A DNA stretch of 64,000 nt from Streptomyces chromofuscus (GCF_015160875.1 NZ_CP063374.1:5273501-5337500), one strand, 5' to 3'. Shown: positions 1 to 7,466, counted from the stretch's first letter. Translations and numbers: made by a program. Notes: generated by a model from the letters alone, not told the origin.

Positions 1-106
1 GGGCGGACGTGCCCTTGGCTGTCCCTGTCGACGCGCGACGCGGCGTGGCAGGGCGGAAGGGGACGTGCCCAGGCACGGGCACATCGGAGCGGGGCGAAAA
101 CAAACA
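1..106. other. Window-edge intergenic sequence
   Basis: No gene is supported here. The sequence is GC-rich and contains only a short imperfect inverted repeat near 65-82. It lies downstream of the mycoredoxin terminator, so the neighbouring gene is outside the window. Confidence 0.5.
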
Positions 107-137
107 GGCCCCCACCGGAGAGTTTCCGGTGGGGGCC
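107..137 (-). terminator. Hairpin terminator downstream of mycoredoxin
   Basis: A perfect 13-bp inverted repeat (GGCCCCCACCGGA at 107-119, its complement at 125-137) with a 5-nt loop begins 10 bases beyond the mycoredoxin stop codon. Read on the minus strand it is followed by TGTTTGTTTTCG, a U-rich tract, so it looks like a true intrinsic terminator. Confidence 0.85.
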
Positions 138-146
138 GCTGGTGGG

Positions 147-404
147 TCAGGCGCTGAGGGCCTGCTTCACCTGGGCGAGGCTCGGGTTGGTCATCACGAC
201 CTCCGCGCCACCCGCGACGGGCATGATGCGGACGGTCGGGACCGTCTGGTTCCCGCCGTTCGCCTTCTCCACGAACGCCGCGGACTCCGGGTCCTGCTCG
301 ATGTTGATCTCGTCGTACGCGATGCCCTCGCGGTCCAGCTGGCTCTTCAGCCGGCGGCAGTAGCCGCACCACGTGGTGCTGTACATCGTCACAGTGCCCG
401 GCAT
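147..404 (-). CDS. mrx1: Mycoredoxin (glutaredoxin-like thiol oxidoreductase)
   Basis: This 85-residue protein is a small thioredoxin-fold oxidoreductase. The active site WCGYC lies at residues 12-16 after a beta strand (TVTMYSTT), and the cis-proline TVP is at about 55-57. Actinobacterial mycoredoxins use mycothiol to reduce mixed disulfides, and the CxxC site with TVPTVRI fits that family. The ATG at 404 is chosen because an AAGGAG ribosome site lies about 9 bases upstream and because upstream sequence does not resemble the family. A SigR-type promoter (GGAAT-N18-GTT) sits about 50 bases upstream, tying the gene to thiol-oxidative stress. A strong terminator follows. Confidence 0.9.
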   Translation of the reverse strand: MPGTVTMYSTTWCGYCRRLKSQLDREGIAYDEINIEQDPESAAFVEKANGGNQTVPTVRIMPVAGGAEVVMTNPSLAQVKQALSA

Positions 405-451
405 GTCGCTCGCGCTCCTTCTGCGGGTCGGGGAAGTGGTCGCAGTGGGGG

Positions 452-477
452 AACGTACGCGATGGCGCCGCCATTCC
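452..477 (-). promoter_or_regulatory. SigR-type promoter of mycoredoxin
   Basis: On the minus strand GGAAT (473-477) is separated by exactly 18 bases from GTT (452-454), the published SigR consensus GGAAT-N18/19-GTT. The expected start is near 445, giving a leader of about 40 bases to the ATG at 404. The same motif occurs upstream of sigR in this window. Confidence 0.8.
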
Positions 478-654
478 CGTGGGGGGTATGCGGGTGACCC
501 GAGGCGCCCAAGGGCGGGCGGTGCTCCCCGGGCCCGGGGCACCGGCATGGGAGGGCTGCCCGTCGACGTGATCCCCGCCGCATTAATACGACCGCAGTAC
601 CCCGCCTGTGGATAACCGGCTCACCCGTCTCCGGCGACCTGGCAGCATGGCCGT

Positions 655-2868
655 GTGACAGCAGCAACGCACTCCACCCTCTTCCCGCAGGTACCGGATT
701 CGGCCGACGCGGTGCTCGAAGGACTCGACCCCGAGCAGCGCGAGGTCGCCACCGCACTGCACGGACCGGTGTGCGTGCTGGCGGGCGCCGGTACCGGAAA
801 GACCCGGGCGATCACCCACCGCATCGCCTACGGCGTGCGCGCCGGGATCCTGCAGCCCTCCAGCGTGCTCGCCGTCACCTTCACCAACCGCGCGGCCGGC
901 GAGATGCGCGGCCGCCTCCGCCGGCTCGGCGCCGCCGGAGTCCAAGCCCGTACGTTCCACTCGGCGGCCCTGCGCCAGCTCCAGTACTTCTGGCCGAAAG
1001 CCGTCGGCGGTTCGATGCCCCGGCTCGTCGACCGCAAGGTCCAGCTCGTCGCCGACGCGGCCGCCGCCTGCCGTATCCGCCTCGACAGGGGCGAGCTGCG
1101 GGACGTCACCGGGGAGATCGAGTGGTCCAAGGTCACCCAGACCGTTCCGTCCGACTACGCGCTCGCAGCCGCGAAGGCCGGCCGTGAGACGCCCCGCGAC
1201 CCCGCCGAGGTCGCCCAGGTCTACGCCGCCTACGAGGACCTCAAGCGCGACCGCGCGGTCATCGACTTCGAGGACGTCCTGCTGCTGACCGTCGCCGTCC
1301 TGCAGGACCGCCACGACATCGCCGACCAGGTACGTGCCCAGTACCAGCACTTCGTGGTCGACGAGTACCAGGACGTCAGCCCCCTCCAGCAGCGCCTGCT
1401 CGACCTCTGGCTCGGCGACCGGGACAACCTGTGCGTGGTCGGTGACGCCAGCCAGACGATCTACTCGTTCACGGGCGCAACCCCCGACTACCTCCTCGAC
1501 TTCCGCGCCCGCCACCCCGGCGCGACCGTCGTCAAGCTCGTCCGCGACTACCGCTCCACCCCCCAGGTCGTGCACCTCGCCAACGGACTGCTCGCCCAGG
1601 CCCGCGGCCGCGCCGCCGACAACCGGCTGGAACTGGTCTCCCAGCGACCCGCGGGCCCCGAGCCCGTCTTCACCGAGTACACCGACGAGCCCGCCGAGGC
1701 CGAGGGCGCGGCCCGCCGCATCCGGGAGCTGCTCGACTCCGGCGTCCAGGCCAGCGAGATCGCCGTGCTCTTCCGCACGAACGCCCAGTCCGAGACCTAC
1801 GAGCAGGCGCTCGCCGACGCAGGCATCCCCTACCAGTTGCGCGGCGCCGAACGCTTCTTCGACCGGCCCGAGGTGCGCAAGGCGGGCATCGCCCTGCGCG
1901 GGGCCGCCCGCTTCGGCGGCAACGACTCCCTCCTCGACGAGGCTGTGGACCTGCCCTCGCAGGTCCGGGCGGTGCTGTCCGGGGAGGGCTGGACGACCAC
2001 GCCCCCCGCCGGCTCCGGCGCCGTCCGAGAGCGCTGGGAGTCCCTGGCCGCGCTCGTCGGCCTCGCCCAGGACTTCGCCGCCGCGCAGCCTGGCGCCACC
2101 CTCGCCGACCTCGTCGCGGAACTCGACGAACGGGCGAACGCCCAGCACGCCCCGACCGTGCAGGGCGTCACCCTCGCCTCCCTGCACTCGGCCAAGGGTC
2201 TGGAGTGGGACGTCGTCTTCCTGGTCGGAGTGGCCGAGGGCATGATGCCGATCACCTATGCCAAGACGGACGATCAGATCGAGGAGGAACGCCGCCTCCT
2301 CTACGTCGGCGTCACCCGCGCCCGCTCCCACCTGCACCTTTCCTGGGCGCTCGCCCGCTCACCCGGCGGCCGTCCGAGCCGCCGACCCAGCCGCTTCCTC
2401 GACGGGCTGCGCCGCGGCCCCTCCGCCGGCGCGGCGGGCCGCGCCGGCGGAGGGGCCGCGGGCGGCGTCGAGCGCGGCTACTCCAGGGGGGCGAACGGCA
2501 CGGTGGGGGGCGCCGCGCCGAGACGGACGCAGCGCGCTCCCGCCCGCTGCCGCGTCTGCGGACGCACCCTCACCGACGCCGGCGAGATGAAGCTGATGCG
2601 GTGTGAGGACTGCCCCTCCGACATGGACGAGGGGTTGTACGAGCGGTTGCGGGACTGGCGCGCGGTGCAGGCCCGGCGCAGCGGTCAACCCGCCTTCTGC
2701 GTCTTCACCGACAAGACCCTCATGGCGATCGCCGAGGCAGCCCCGGACGACGACGGTGAGCTGGCACGGATCCCCGGGGTCGGGATGCGCAAGCTGAACC
2801 GTTACGGAGCCGACGTTCTGGCCATCTGCGCCGGCCAAGAGCCCGTGGGAGAGGAAGACGGAGACTGA
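655..2868 (+). CDS. uvrD2: ATP-dependent DNA helicase UvrD2 (SF1, with HRDC domain)
   Basis: This 737-residue superfamily 1A helicase has Walker A GAGTGKT at residues 44-50, a DEYQD Walker B motif near 237-241, GDASQTIYSF (motif III), the VRDYRST motif and a C-terminal VTRAR motif. A four-cysteine cluster (CxxC near 632-635 and CxxC near 649-652) separates the helicase core from a C-terminal HRDC-like domain. That architecture marks actinobacterial UvrD2 rather than UvrD1/PcrA. The role is DNA unwinding in repair or replication. The GTG at 655 is the first plausible start before the TLFPQVPDS N-terminus. The gene diverges from mycoredoxin. Confidence in the family is high; the in vivo role is inferred from homologues. 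Confidence 0.95.
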   Translation: MTAATHSTLFPQVPDSADAVLEGLDPEQREVATALHGPVCVLAGAGTGKTRAITHRIAYGVRAGILQPSSVLAVTFTNRAAGEMRGRLRRLGAAGVQARTFHSAALRQLQYFWPKAVGGSMPRLVDRKVQLVADAAAACRIRLDRGELRDVTGEIEWSKVTQTVPSDYALAAAKAGRETPRDPAEVAQVYAAYEDLKRDRAVIDFEDVLLLTVAVLQDRHDIADQVRAQYQHFVVDEYQDVSPLQQRLLDLWLGDRDNLCVVGDASQTIYSFTGATPDYLLDFRARHPGATVVKLVRDYRSTPQVVHLANGLLAQARGRAADNRLELVSQRPAGPEPVFTEYTDEPAEAEGAARRIRELLDSGVQASEIAVLFRTNAQSETYEQALADAGIPYQLRGAERFFDRPEVRKAGIALRGAARFGGNDSLLDEAVDLPSQVRAVLSGEGWTTTPPAGSGAVRERWESLAALVGLAQDFAAAQPGATLADLVAELDERANAQHAPTVQGVTLASLHSAKGLEWDVVFLVGVAEGMMPITYAKTDDQIEEERRLLYVGVTRARSHLHLSWALARSPGGRPSRRPSRFLDGLRRGPSAGAAGRAGGGAAGGVERGYSRGANGTVGGAAPRRTQRAPARCRVCGRTLTDAGEMKLMRCEDCPSDMDEGLYERLRDWRAVQARRSGQPAFCVFTDKTLMAIAEAAPDDDGELARIPGVGMRKLNRYGADVLAICAGQEPVGEEDGD

Positions 2869-2881
2869 CGCCAACTCGTCG

Positions 2882-2921
2882 AAAAAATAGTTTGCGCATG
2901 CCCCAGCGATCCCCATAGGTT
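2882..2921 (+). promoter_or_regulatory. Likely wblC promoter with A-tract WhiB7/WblC element
   Basis: TTGCGC (2892-2897) is separated by 18 bases from TAGGTT (2916-2921), a vegetative-type -35/-10 pair. An A-rich tract (AAAAAAT, 2882-2888) lies directly upstream of the -35. WhiB7-dependent promoters in actinobacteria carry an AT-rich tract just upstream of the -35, read by the WhiB7 AT-hook, so this arrangement predicts autoactivation of wblC. Transcript start is inferred at about 2928, giving a leader of roughly 600 nt. Confidence 0.7.
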
Positions 2922-3032
2922 CTTAGGCACGAGAGCAGCGGCCTTCTCGGAGGCCCTGATTCCGTGGTGTACTTCATATCCGTCGGACTGGCTCACGCCA
3001 GTCCCCCGAGACGCCGAGAGGAGGCGAGTCCA

Positions 3033-3356
3033 GTGATCAGCATGAAGAACAGCAGCACCAGCATCGTCAAAATGACCGATCGCTCGGTCGCCTCCGTGTG
3101 CATGCTCGGCGCCTCGAACCCGGGCACCGGTCTGTCCGGCATTCGTGCCGTCCGTCCGGCGTCCTCCCTGTCTCTCGCCGGCCTTCCCGTCCGCGAGCGC
3201 GATGAGCGACCGACCAAGGCACTGGAAGCAGCAGTAGTGGCACAGGCCCAGGCCTATGCCTTTACGGCGACCGGTGCCGGATTCCGGAAGCAGACGACGC
3301 AGCACCACCTGATGTGGGCCTTCCGTGGGCCAGAACCCTGGAGTGATCCAGCCTGA
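3033..3356 (+). CDS. Upstream ORF in the wblC leader
   Basis: This is a 107-codon reading frame between the wblC promoter and the wblC attenuator. A GAGAGGAGG ribosome site at 3016-3024 is 8 bases from the GTG at 3033; an ATG three codons later could also serve. The product has no domain I recognise and is rich in Ser, Ala and Thr. Its stop codon (3354-3356) falls inside an 8-bp hairpin (3351-3369), and a transcription terminator follows 25 bases later. This suggests that translation of the frame controls read-through into wblC, as described for whiB7/wblC leaders. It may be regulatory rather than encode a functional protein. Confidence 0.6.
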   Translation: MISMKNSSTSIVKMTDRSVASVCMLGASNPGTGLSGIRAVRPASSLSLAGLPVRERDERPTKALEAAVVAQAQAYAFTATGAGFRKQTTQHHLMWAFRGPEPWSDPA

Positions 3357-3420
3357 TTGGCAATCAGGCCGGCGCCTTCAGGGCCGCGGAACCCCATCCG
3401 GGATCCGCGGCCCTTCTGTT
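3351..3420 (+). promoter_or_regulatory. Attenuator in the wblC leader
   Basis: Two hairpins follow in series. The first pairs GCCTGATT (3351-3358) with AATCAGGC (3362-3369) and overlaps the upstream ORF stop codon. The second pairs GGGCCGCGGA (3381-3390) with TCCGCGGCCC (3404-3413) and is followed by TTCTGTTTGT, giving a rho-independent terminator 110 bases before wblC. A ribosome stalled on the upstream ORF would be placed to alter this folding. The structure is seen directly; antitermination by ribosome-targeting antibiotics is inferred from work on WhiB7/WblC leaders. Confidence 0.75.
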
Positions 3421-3531
3421 TGTCCCGAACGGGACGGCAGGGCGAAGGGGCCTCGGGACAAGAAAAGAACCCGGTACCAGCCGCCACCCGGTCCTACCGG
3501 ACCGGAACGACCAGACGAGGAAGTCGACACC

Positions 3532-3909
3532 GTGCAACTCGAAGCGCACGCCCCGTCCGTACCGCCTTCCGAAACGATCCCCCCGCCCGGCCTCACGGAG
3601 GACTCCACCTTGACCCCGCTCACCGCGCTCACCGCGCTCACCGCGCTCGACGACGCCATCGAGAACCTCGGCGTACCCGTCCCCTGCCGTTCGTACGACC
3701 CGGAGGTCTTCTTCGCCGAGTCGCCGGCGGACGTCGAGTACGCCAAGTCCCTCTGCCGCACCTGCCCGCTGATCGAGGCCTGCCTCGCCGGCGCCAAGGA
3801 GCGGCGTGAGCCCTGGGGCGTCTGGGGTGGCGAGCTGTTCGTCCAGGGTGTCGTCGTCGCCCGGAAGCGGCCGCGTGGTCGCCCGCGGAAGAACCCGGTC
3901 ACGGCATGA
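3532..3909 (+). CDS. wblC: WhiB-family transcription factor WblC (WhiB7)
   Basis: This 125-residue protein is the WhiB-like activator of intrinsic antibiotic resistance. It has four conserved cysteines for an Fe-S cluster (one in VPCRSYD, then CRTCPLIEAC), the GVWGGE turn, and a C-terminal AT-hook (RGRPRKNP) that defines the WhiB7/WblC subgroup. The protein acts with the principal sigma factor at promoters carrying an upstream AT-rich tract. The GTG at 3532 is preceded by GACGAGGAAG. An alternative longer frame upstream crosses the terminator and is not credible. A three-copy LTA(L) repeat lies near residues 26-36. The next gene overlaps its stop codon (ATGA), so the two are probably co-translated. 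Confidence 0.93.
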   Translation: MQLEAHAPSVPPSETIPPPGLTEDSTLTPLTALTALTALDDAIENLGVPVPCRSYDPEVFFAESPADVEYAKSLCRTCPLIEACLAGAKERREPWGVWGGELFVQGVVVARKRPRGRPRKNPVTA

Positions 3910-4229
3910 ACACCGCAGGAACGATCGATCGCCCCCTCACGCACGACCCCCAGAAGCAGGCCCCGATGAAGCCGTCCACCAGCGAGCCCACCGGCTCCGC
4001 GACCGAAGACGTCACCACCACCGGCGCGAACGACTCGCGTCAGAACAGGACCCGAGAGATGCAACTCATCCCAGAAGCCCTGGCTCGTGCGCATATGCAC
4101 GACCGGCTGCATGAGGCGAGGCAGGAGCGCCAGGCCATGAGCCTGGTGGCCGCCCGCCGGATGCAGCGCCGGGCCGAGCGCGCCTCGCGGCGCGCCCGGC
4201 GGGCGCTGGCCATGGCCGTCATGCAGTAA
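3906..4229 (+). CDS. Small Arg-rich protein coupled to wblC
   Basis: This 107-residue protein has no domain I recognise. The N-terminal half is polar and probably disordered, and the C-terminal half (residues 60-107) is an Arg/Ala-rich helical stretch. The ATG overlaps the wblC stop codon in an ATGA arrangement, which argues for a real gene co-expressed with wblC and under the same attenuator. A strong terminator follows about 50 bases later. The high arginine content would allow nucleic-acid or ribosome binding, but that is only a guess. Confidence 0.65.
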   Translation: MNTAGTIDRPLTHDPQKQAPMKPSTSEPTGSATEDVTTTGANDSRQNRTREMQLIPEALARAHMHDRLHEARQERQAMSLVAARRMQRRAERASRRARRALAMAVMQ

Positions 4230-4278
4230 CCACCACACCTGAAGCGGTGGCCTCCCTGCCGAGGAGGCAGATCCTTCC

Positions 4279-4318
4279 CCGCGGGGGCCGGTCCCACCTA
4301 ACGGACCGGCCCCCGCGG
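4279..4318 (+). terminator. Terminator of the wblC operon
   Basis: A perfect 16-bp inverted repeat (4279-4294 with 4303-4318) surrounds an 8-nt loop. It follows the small wblC-coupled gene by about 50 bases. There is no strong T-run, which is common for Streptomyces terminators. Confidence 0.8.
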
Positions 4319-4364
4319 TGCGTTGTGTCCGCCCATCCGCCGGACACGGCGATATCGTCGCTGG

Positions 4365-4571
4365 ATGACGAGTCTTCCCGGAGACGGCGAGGGCGGTTTT
4401 GCCTCGCTGGCCCACCCCGTCGTCTGCGCCCGCTGCGGCGCCCAGGCCCGCGTGCCCCAGCCCACCTGGACCTGCTCCGTGGAGAACGGCGCACGCCGGT
4501 ACTTCTGCGACGCCTGCTCCCGGGAGAACCTGAGGGCCATCGAGGGGCGGCTGGACTCGGCGTGGTGGTGA
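4365..4571 (+). CDS. Small CxxC zinc-ribbon protein
   Basis: This 68-residue protein carries two CxxC pairs (CARCG near residue 22 and CDAC near residue 53) around a short beta-rich core (TWTCSVENGARRYFC), as in small zinc-ribbon proteins. It has no signal peptide or membrane segment. It begins at the ATG at 4365, about 50 bases beyond the wblC-operon terminator, so it probably has its own promoter. It converges on the AarF-like gene. No specific function can be named. Confidence 0.7.
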   Translation: MTSLPGDGEGGFASLAHPVVCARCGAQARVPQPTWTCSVENGARRYFCDACSRENLRAIEGRLDSAWW

Positions 4572-4634
4572 GACAGCAGGAGCACGCGGCCAGGGCGCCG
4601 ACACCTCATCGGTCGATCGCCGAGCAGCCCGACG

Positions 4635-6005
4635 TCACGCCTCCGCCGCCGACTCCTCCTCGTCACCGGCGTCCTCCGGCACGAACCCCGGCAGCCACTC
4701 CTCCAGTTCCTCGCGGAGGCTGACCGTGGCGTTCAGTTGGCACAGGACGCCGATCGTGCTCAGGGTCACTCGGTGTATCAGCAGGTACGCCGGGGGCAGG
4801 TTGAGCTGCTTGCCGAGTTGGTACGCAGGGGAGCGGATGTCGGCGACGCGGGCCGCCTGGCTGCGCATCCAGCCGCGGGTGAAGGTGAACTCGTCGACGT
4901 GGGCCGGTTCGATGATCGGCAGCAGGTAGTCGAGGACCGCGTCGGGGTCGAGCTCGACGGACTCTTTGATGAAGCCTTCGGCGCACAGGAGGTCGTGGAC
5001 CGCCTGGGCCTCGCCGTCCAGCGTCATGCGCAGCGAGTCGCCGATGGTCGTCGGCAGGCCGCCGGGGAGGCGGTCCACCGTGCCGAAGTCCAGGACACCC
5101 AGACGCCAGTCGTCGTCACCGGCGGGGCCGCCGGGAAGAAGGCGGAAATTGCCGGGGTGCGGGTCGGCGTGCAGCAGGCCCGTGCGGGCGGGGCCGGAGA
5201 AGAGGAAGCGGGCCAGGAGCTGACCGGCCCGGTCCCGCTGCTCCTGGGTGCCGTCCGCGATGATCTCCGACAGGGGGATGCCCTCGATCCACTCGGTGAT
5301 CAGGATCTCGTCGCTCTGGTGGACCACGGCGGGCACCACGAAGTCCGGGTCGTCGGCGAACTCCTCGGCGTGCGCCTGCTGGGCCTGCGCCTCCAGCCCG
5401 TAGTCAAGCTCCTCCGAGACGCGGTCCTTCAGCTCCGCGATCAGCGGCTTGATGTCCATGCCGGGGATCAGTGGACCCAACAGGCGTGCGAAACGGCTCA
5501 GTTGGTTGAGGTCGGACAGCAGCGCCTCGCCGGCCCCCGGGTACTGCACCTTGATCGCGACCTCGCGGCCGTCGTGCCACACCCCGCGGTGCACCTGGCC
5601 GATCGAGGCCGCCGCGGACGGCTTGTCCTCGAACTCCAGGAACAGCTTCCGCCAGTTCCGGCCGAGCCGCTCAGCGAGCACCGTGTGGACGGTGCGCGTC
5701 GGCATCGGGGGTGCCGCGTCCTGGAGCTTGGTCAGGGCGGCCCGGTAGGGCCCGGCGATCTCCTCGGGCAGGGCCGACTCGAAGACGGACATGGCCTGCC
5801 CGAACTTCATCGCGCCGCCCTTGAGCTCGCCGAGCACCTTGAAGAGTTGCTCCGCGGTGCGCTGCTGCAGTTCGCGGCCGACGAGTTCCGCGGACTCGCC
5901 GACGATCCGCTTGCCCAGCCCCCAGGTCGCCCGGCCGGCGAAGCCGAGCGGCAGCGCGGCGAGCTTGGCGGTCCGGGTGACCGCCTTGCGGGGAAGATCA
6001 GACAT
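4635..6005 (-). CDS. ABC1/AarF/UbiB-family atypical kinase
   Basis: This 456-residue protein has the UbiB-family signature motifs: KFGQ (KxGQ) at 67-70, an Ala-rich nucleotide loop AAASIGQVH at 131-139, the IKVQYPG lysine near 152, HADPHPGN near 280 and LDFGT near 303. These correspond to the family-specific N-terminal extension and to the kinase VAIK, catalytic-loop and DFG motifs. UbiB proteins influence isoprenoid lipid or quinone metabolism. Streptomyces makes menaquinone, so a membrane-lipid role is possible but unproven. Its ATG overlaps the last 8 bases of the upstream ThiF-like gene, indicating translational coupling. Confidence 0.9.
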   Translation of the reverse strand: MSDLPRKAVTRTAKLAALPLGFAGRATWGLGKRIVGESAELVGRELQQRTAEQLFKVLGELKGGAMKFGQAMSVFESALPEEIAGPYRAALTKLQDAAPPMPTRTVHTVLAERLGRNWRKLFLEFEDKPSAAASIGQVHRGVWHDGREVAIKVQYPGAGEALLSDLNQLSRFARLLGPLIPGMDIKPLIAELKDRVSEELDYGLEAQAQQAHAEEFADDPDFVVPAVVHQSDEILITEWIEGIPLSEIIADGTQEQRDRAGQLLARFLFSGPARTGLLHADPHPGNFRLLPGGPAGDDDWRLGVLDFGTVDRLPGGLPTTIGDSLRMTLDGEAQAVHDLLCAEGFIKESVELDPDAVLDYLLPIIEPAHVDEFTFTRGWMRSQAARVADIRSPAYQLGKQLNLPPAYLLIHRVTLSTIGVLCQLNATVSLREELEEWLPGFVPEDAGDEEESAAEA

Positions 6006-7224
6006 GCGCCCTCCAAGTCCCAGCCGGCCGTGCCGCGCCTGCCCGACGGCGTACCCGCATCGACGACCGTTCCACCGCCATTGTCTCGTGCGCCTCGCCG
6101 TTCTCCGAGGCGCGTTCCCCCTTGGCCTTCTCCATACCCCTCTCCGCGGCCCCGCACGGGCACGCCGGGTGGGCCCAGACCGGTCGCGCGTGCCACTGCA
6201 GAGCCGGGACGGAGACCTCCCAGCGGGCTCCGGTGCTGGTGGGGCGGTGTCCGTCGAGAAAGGCGAGGGCGTGTGCGGCTGTCAGGCCGGCGACCGTGGT
6301 GGCCAAGGTCACGTCGCAGGGCCGGACGTGCCGCTGCCGGCCCGAGCGCCACTGGGCGACCAACCGGGGCCAGGTCGGGTCCCGGTCGGTCCGCGTCTCG
6401 TGCAGGCAGCGGGCGCAGCCCGTCTCGCCGGGCAGGACGAAGGGACCGACGACGCCGGTGCCCTCGACGACCCCGGCGTAGAGGTGGGGTGTGCCGGAGG
6501 CGATCAGGGGCTCGGCGGTGTCCGGGGCGGGCGCGTGCACGGCGACGTCGTCGCGTGGGGCGAGGATCACCAGGGACAGGCCGGGCTCGGCGGGATCCGT
6601 CGGGGTCCGGTGGTCGCGGCGGGGCGGGCGGTCCGGCGCGGCCCCACGAACGACGCGGCGGGCGGCATCGTCGCGGCGCTCGCCGACGGACTCTGCGGGC
6701 AGCCCGCCCGGCGCGACGTCCCAGGGCTCGACGCAGCCGCCGTCGCGTACGTCCACCTCTCCGACGCCCGCGCCCGACAGCAGCGCCGCCACCGTGGCGC
6801 CCACGCGGCCGGCACCCCGTACCTGCACGCGCAGGGCGCGGCGGGCGGCGAGGCGTTGGATCGCCTCGCCCGGTTCGGCGGTGGTCAGGGACAGCGTGGC
6901 CAGTTCCGGGCGGAGCCGGTCGAGGACGGCCTGCTTGGCTCGCAGGGCATCCGCGGCCGGCCCGCCGCCCTTGGCGTCGTCCAGAAGCCCGGAGCGGGCC
7001 AGCCGTCGGACCAGTTCGTCGACGTGGCCGTCGGGCAGGTCCATCCGGCGGCCCTCCTCGCGCAGCAGAGGCAGCCCGCGTGTGCCGTTGAGCAGGTCCA
7101 GGAAGGCGGCGGTCGCGGTGTCCACCGGGCCCAGCGTCATCGCGTGCGCCGGCGTCATGCCGAACTGCACGGTGCTGAGGTCGCGCCAGCCGCGCCGCAG
7201 CGCGGATTTCACCATCGGATGCAT
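5998..7224 (-). CDS. ThiF/E1-like adenylyltransferase-fold protein
   Basis: This 408-residue protein contains a Rossmann dinucleotide loop, GAGRVGATVA (137-146), and later a CARC pair and a CPCG element that resemble the structural zinc site of ThiF/MoeB/E1 enzymes. The N-terminal 120 residues resemble a winged-helix or peptide-recognition module and match no domain I can name. The C-terminal 50 residues are low-complexity. No ubiquitin-like partner or cyclodehydratase partner lies nearby; the only coupled gene is the AarF-like kinase, overlapped by 8 bases. The substrate is unknown. The ATG at 7224 fits; an internal ATG three codons later is also possible. Confidence 0.75.
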   Translation of the reverse strand: MHPMVKSALRRGWRDLSTVQFGMTPAHAMTLGPVDTATAAFLDLLNGTRGLPLLREEGRRMDLPDGHVDELVRRLARSGLLDDAKGGGPAADALRAKQAVLDRLRPELATLSLTTAEPGEAIQRLAARRALRVQVRGAGRVGATVAALLSGAGVGEVDVRDGGCVEPWDVAPGGLPAESVGERRDDAARRVVRGAAPDRPPRRDHRTPTDPAEPGLSLVILAPRDDVAVHAPAPDTAEPLIASGTPHLYAGVVEGTGVVGPFVLPGETGCARCLHETRTDRDPTWPRLVAQWRSGRQRHVRPCDVTLATTVAGLTAAHALAFLDGHRPTSTGARWEVSVPALQWHARPVWAHPACPCGAAERGMEKAKGERASENGEAHETMAVERSSMRVRRRAGAARPAGTWRAHV

Positions 7225-7466
7225 GACAGGCCCCCGTAGTCAGGAACGTCCTGAATGTCACTGTTCGTCGGTGAAGGTGCCGGGATGGTCGGGCCCGGTC
7301 GGGTCTTCGCCGACGAGTGACAGCATGCCCGGCCCGGCGGTGCGCCGCCGAAAGTTATCCACAGGCAGGGGATGTTCGTCGTACAACTCAAACGCATGGC
7401 GGGGGATCGGAATCGAACCGTCCCGGACTCGGGACTTCCCCCATGTGCAGCGGGTAACGTCGGGGC
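7225..7466. other. Divergent intergenic region with tRNA-like element
   Basis: No protein gene is supported. The region holds the promoters of the ThiF-like gene (minus) and the metallopeptidase (plus). A 46-nt minus-strand segment (7397-7442) resembles a tRNA acceptor end with a T-loop and is described separately. A TAACGT -10-like element (7455-7460) ends six bases before the GTG at 7467, so the metallopeptidase mRNA may be leaderless. Confidence 0.5.
7397..7442 (-). other. tRNA-like (acceptor/T-arm-like) element
   Basis: Read on the minus strand, a 46-nt segment starts with GGGGGA and ends with TCCCCC-G-CCA, giving a 6-bp acceptor-like stem, a discriminator base and an encoded CCA. Inside are a hairpin (GTCCCG-AGTC-CGGGAC) and GGTTCGATTCC, the canonical T-loop sequence. 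The T-stem pairs only partly, and no anticodon arm or D-arm can be recognised upstream. It may be a degenerate tRNA end, a tRNA mimic or chance. Confidence 0.35.

Noticed and set aside
583..2337. A 584-codon minus-strand frame
   Set aside because: Antisense shadow of UvrD2; its composition (Gly, Val, Asp, Leu repeats) mirrors the codons of the helicase.
3325..3531. Longer N-terminus for WblC
   Set aside because: The extension would be coded across the attenuator terminator and lacks a ribosome site; the GTG at 3532 gives the family length.
4737..7091. A 784-codon open frame on the plus strand
   Set aside because: It is antisense to the AarF-like and ThiF-like genes, has no family-like segments, and its low-complexity Arg/Gly composition is typical of frames opposite high-GC genes.
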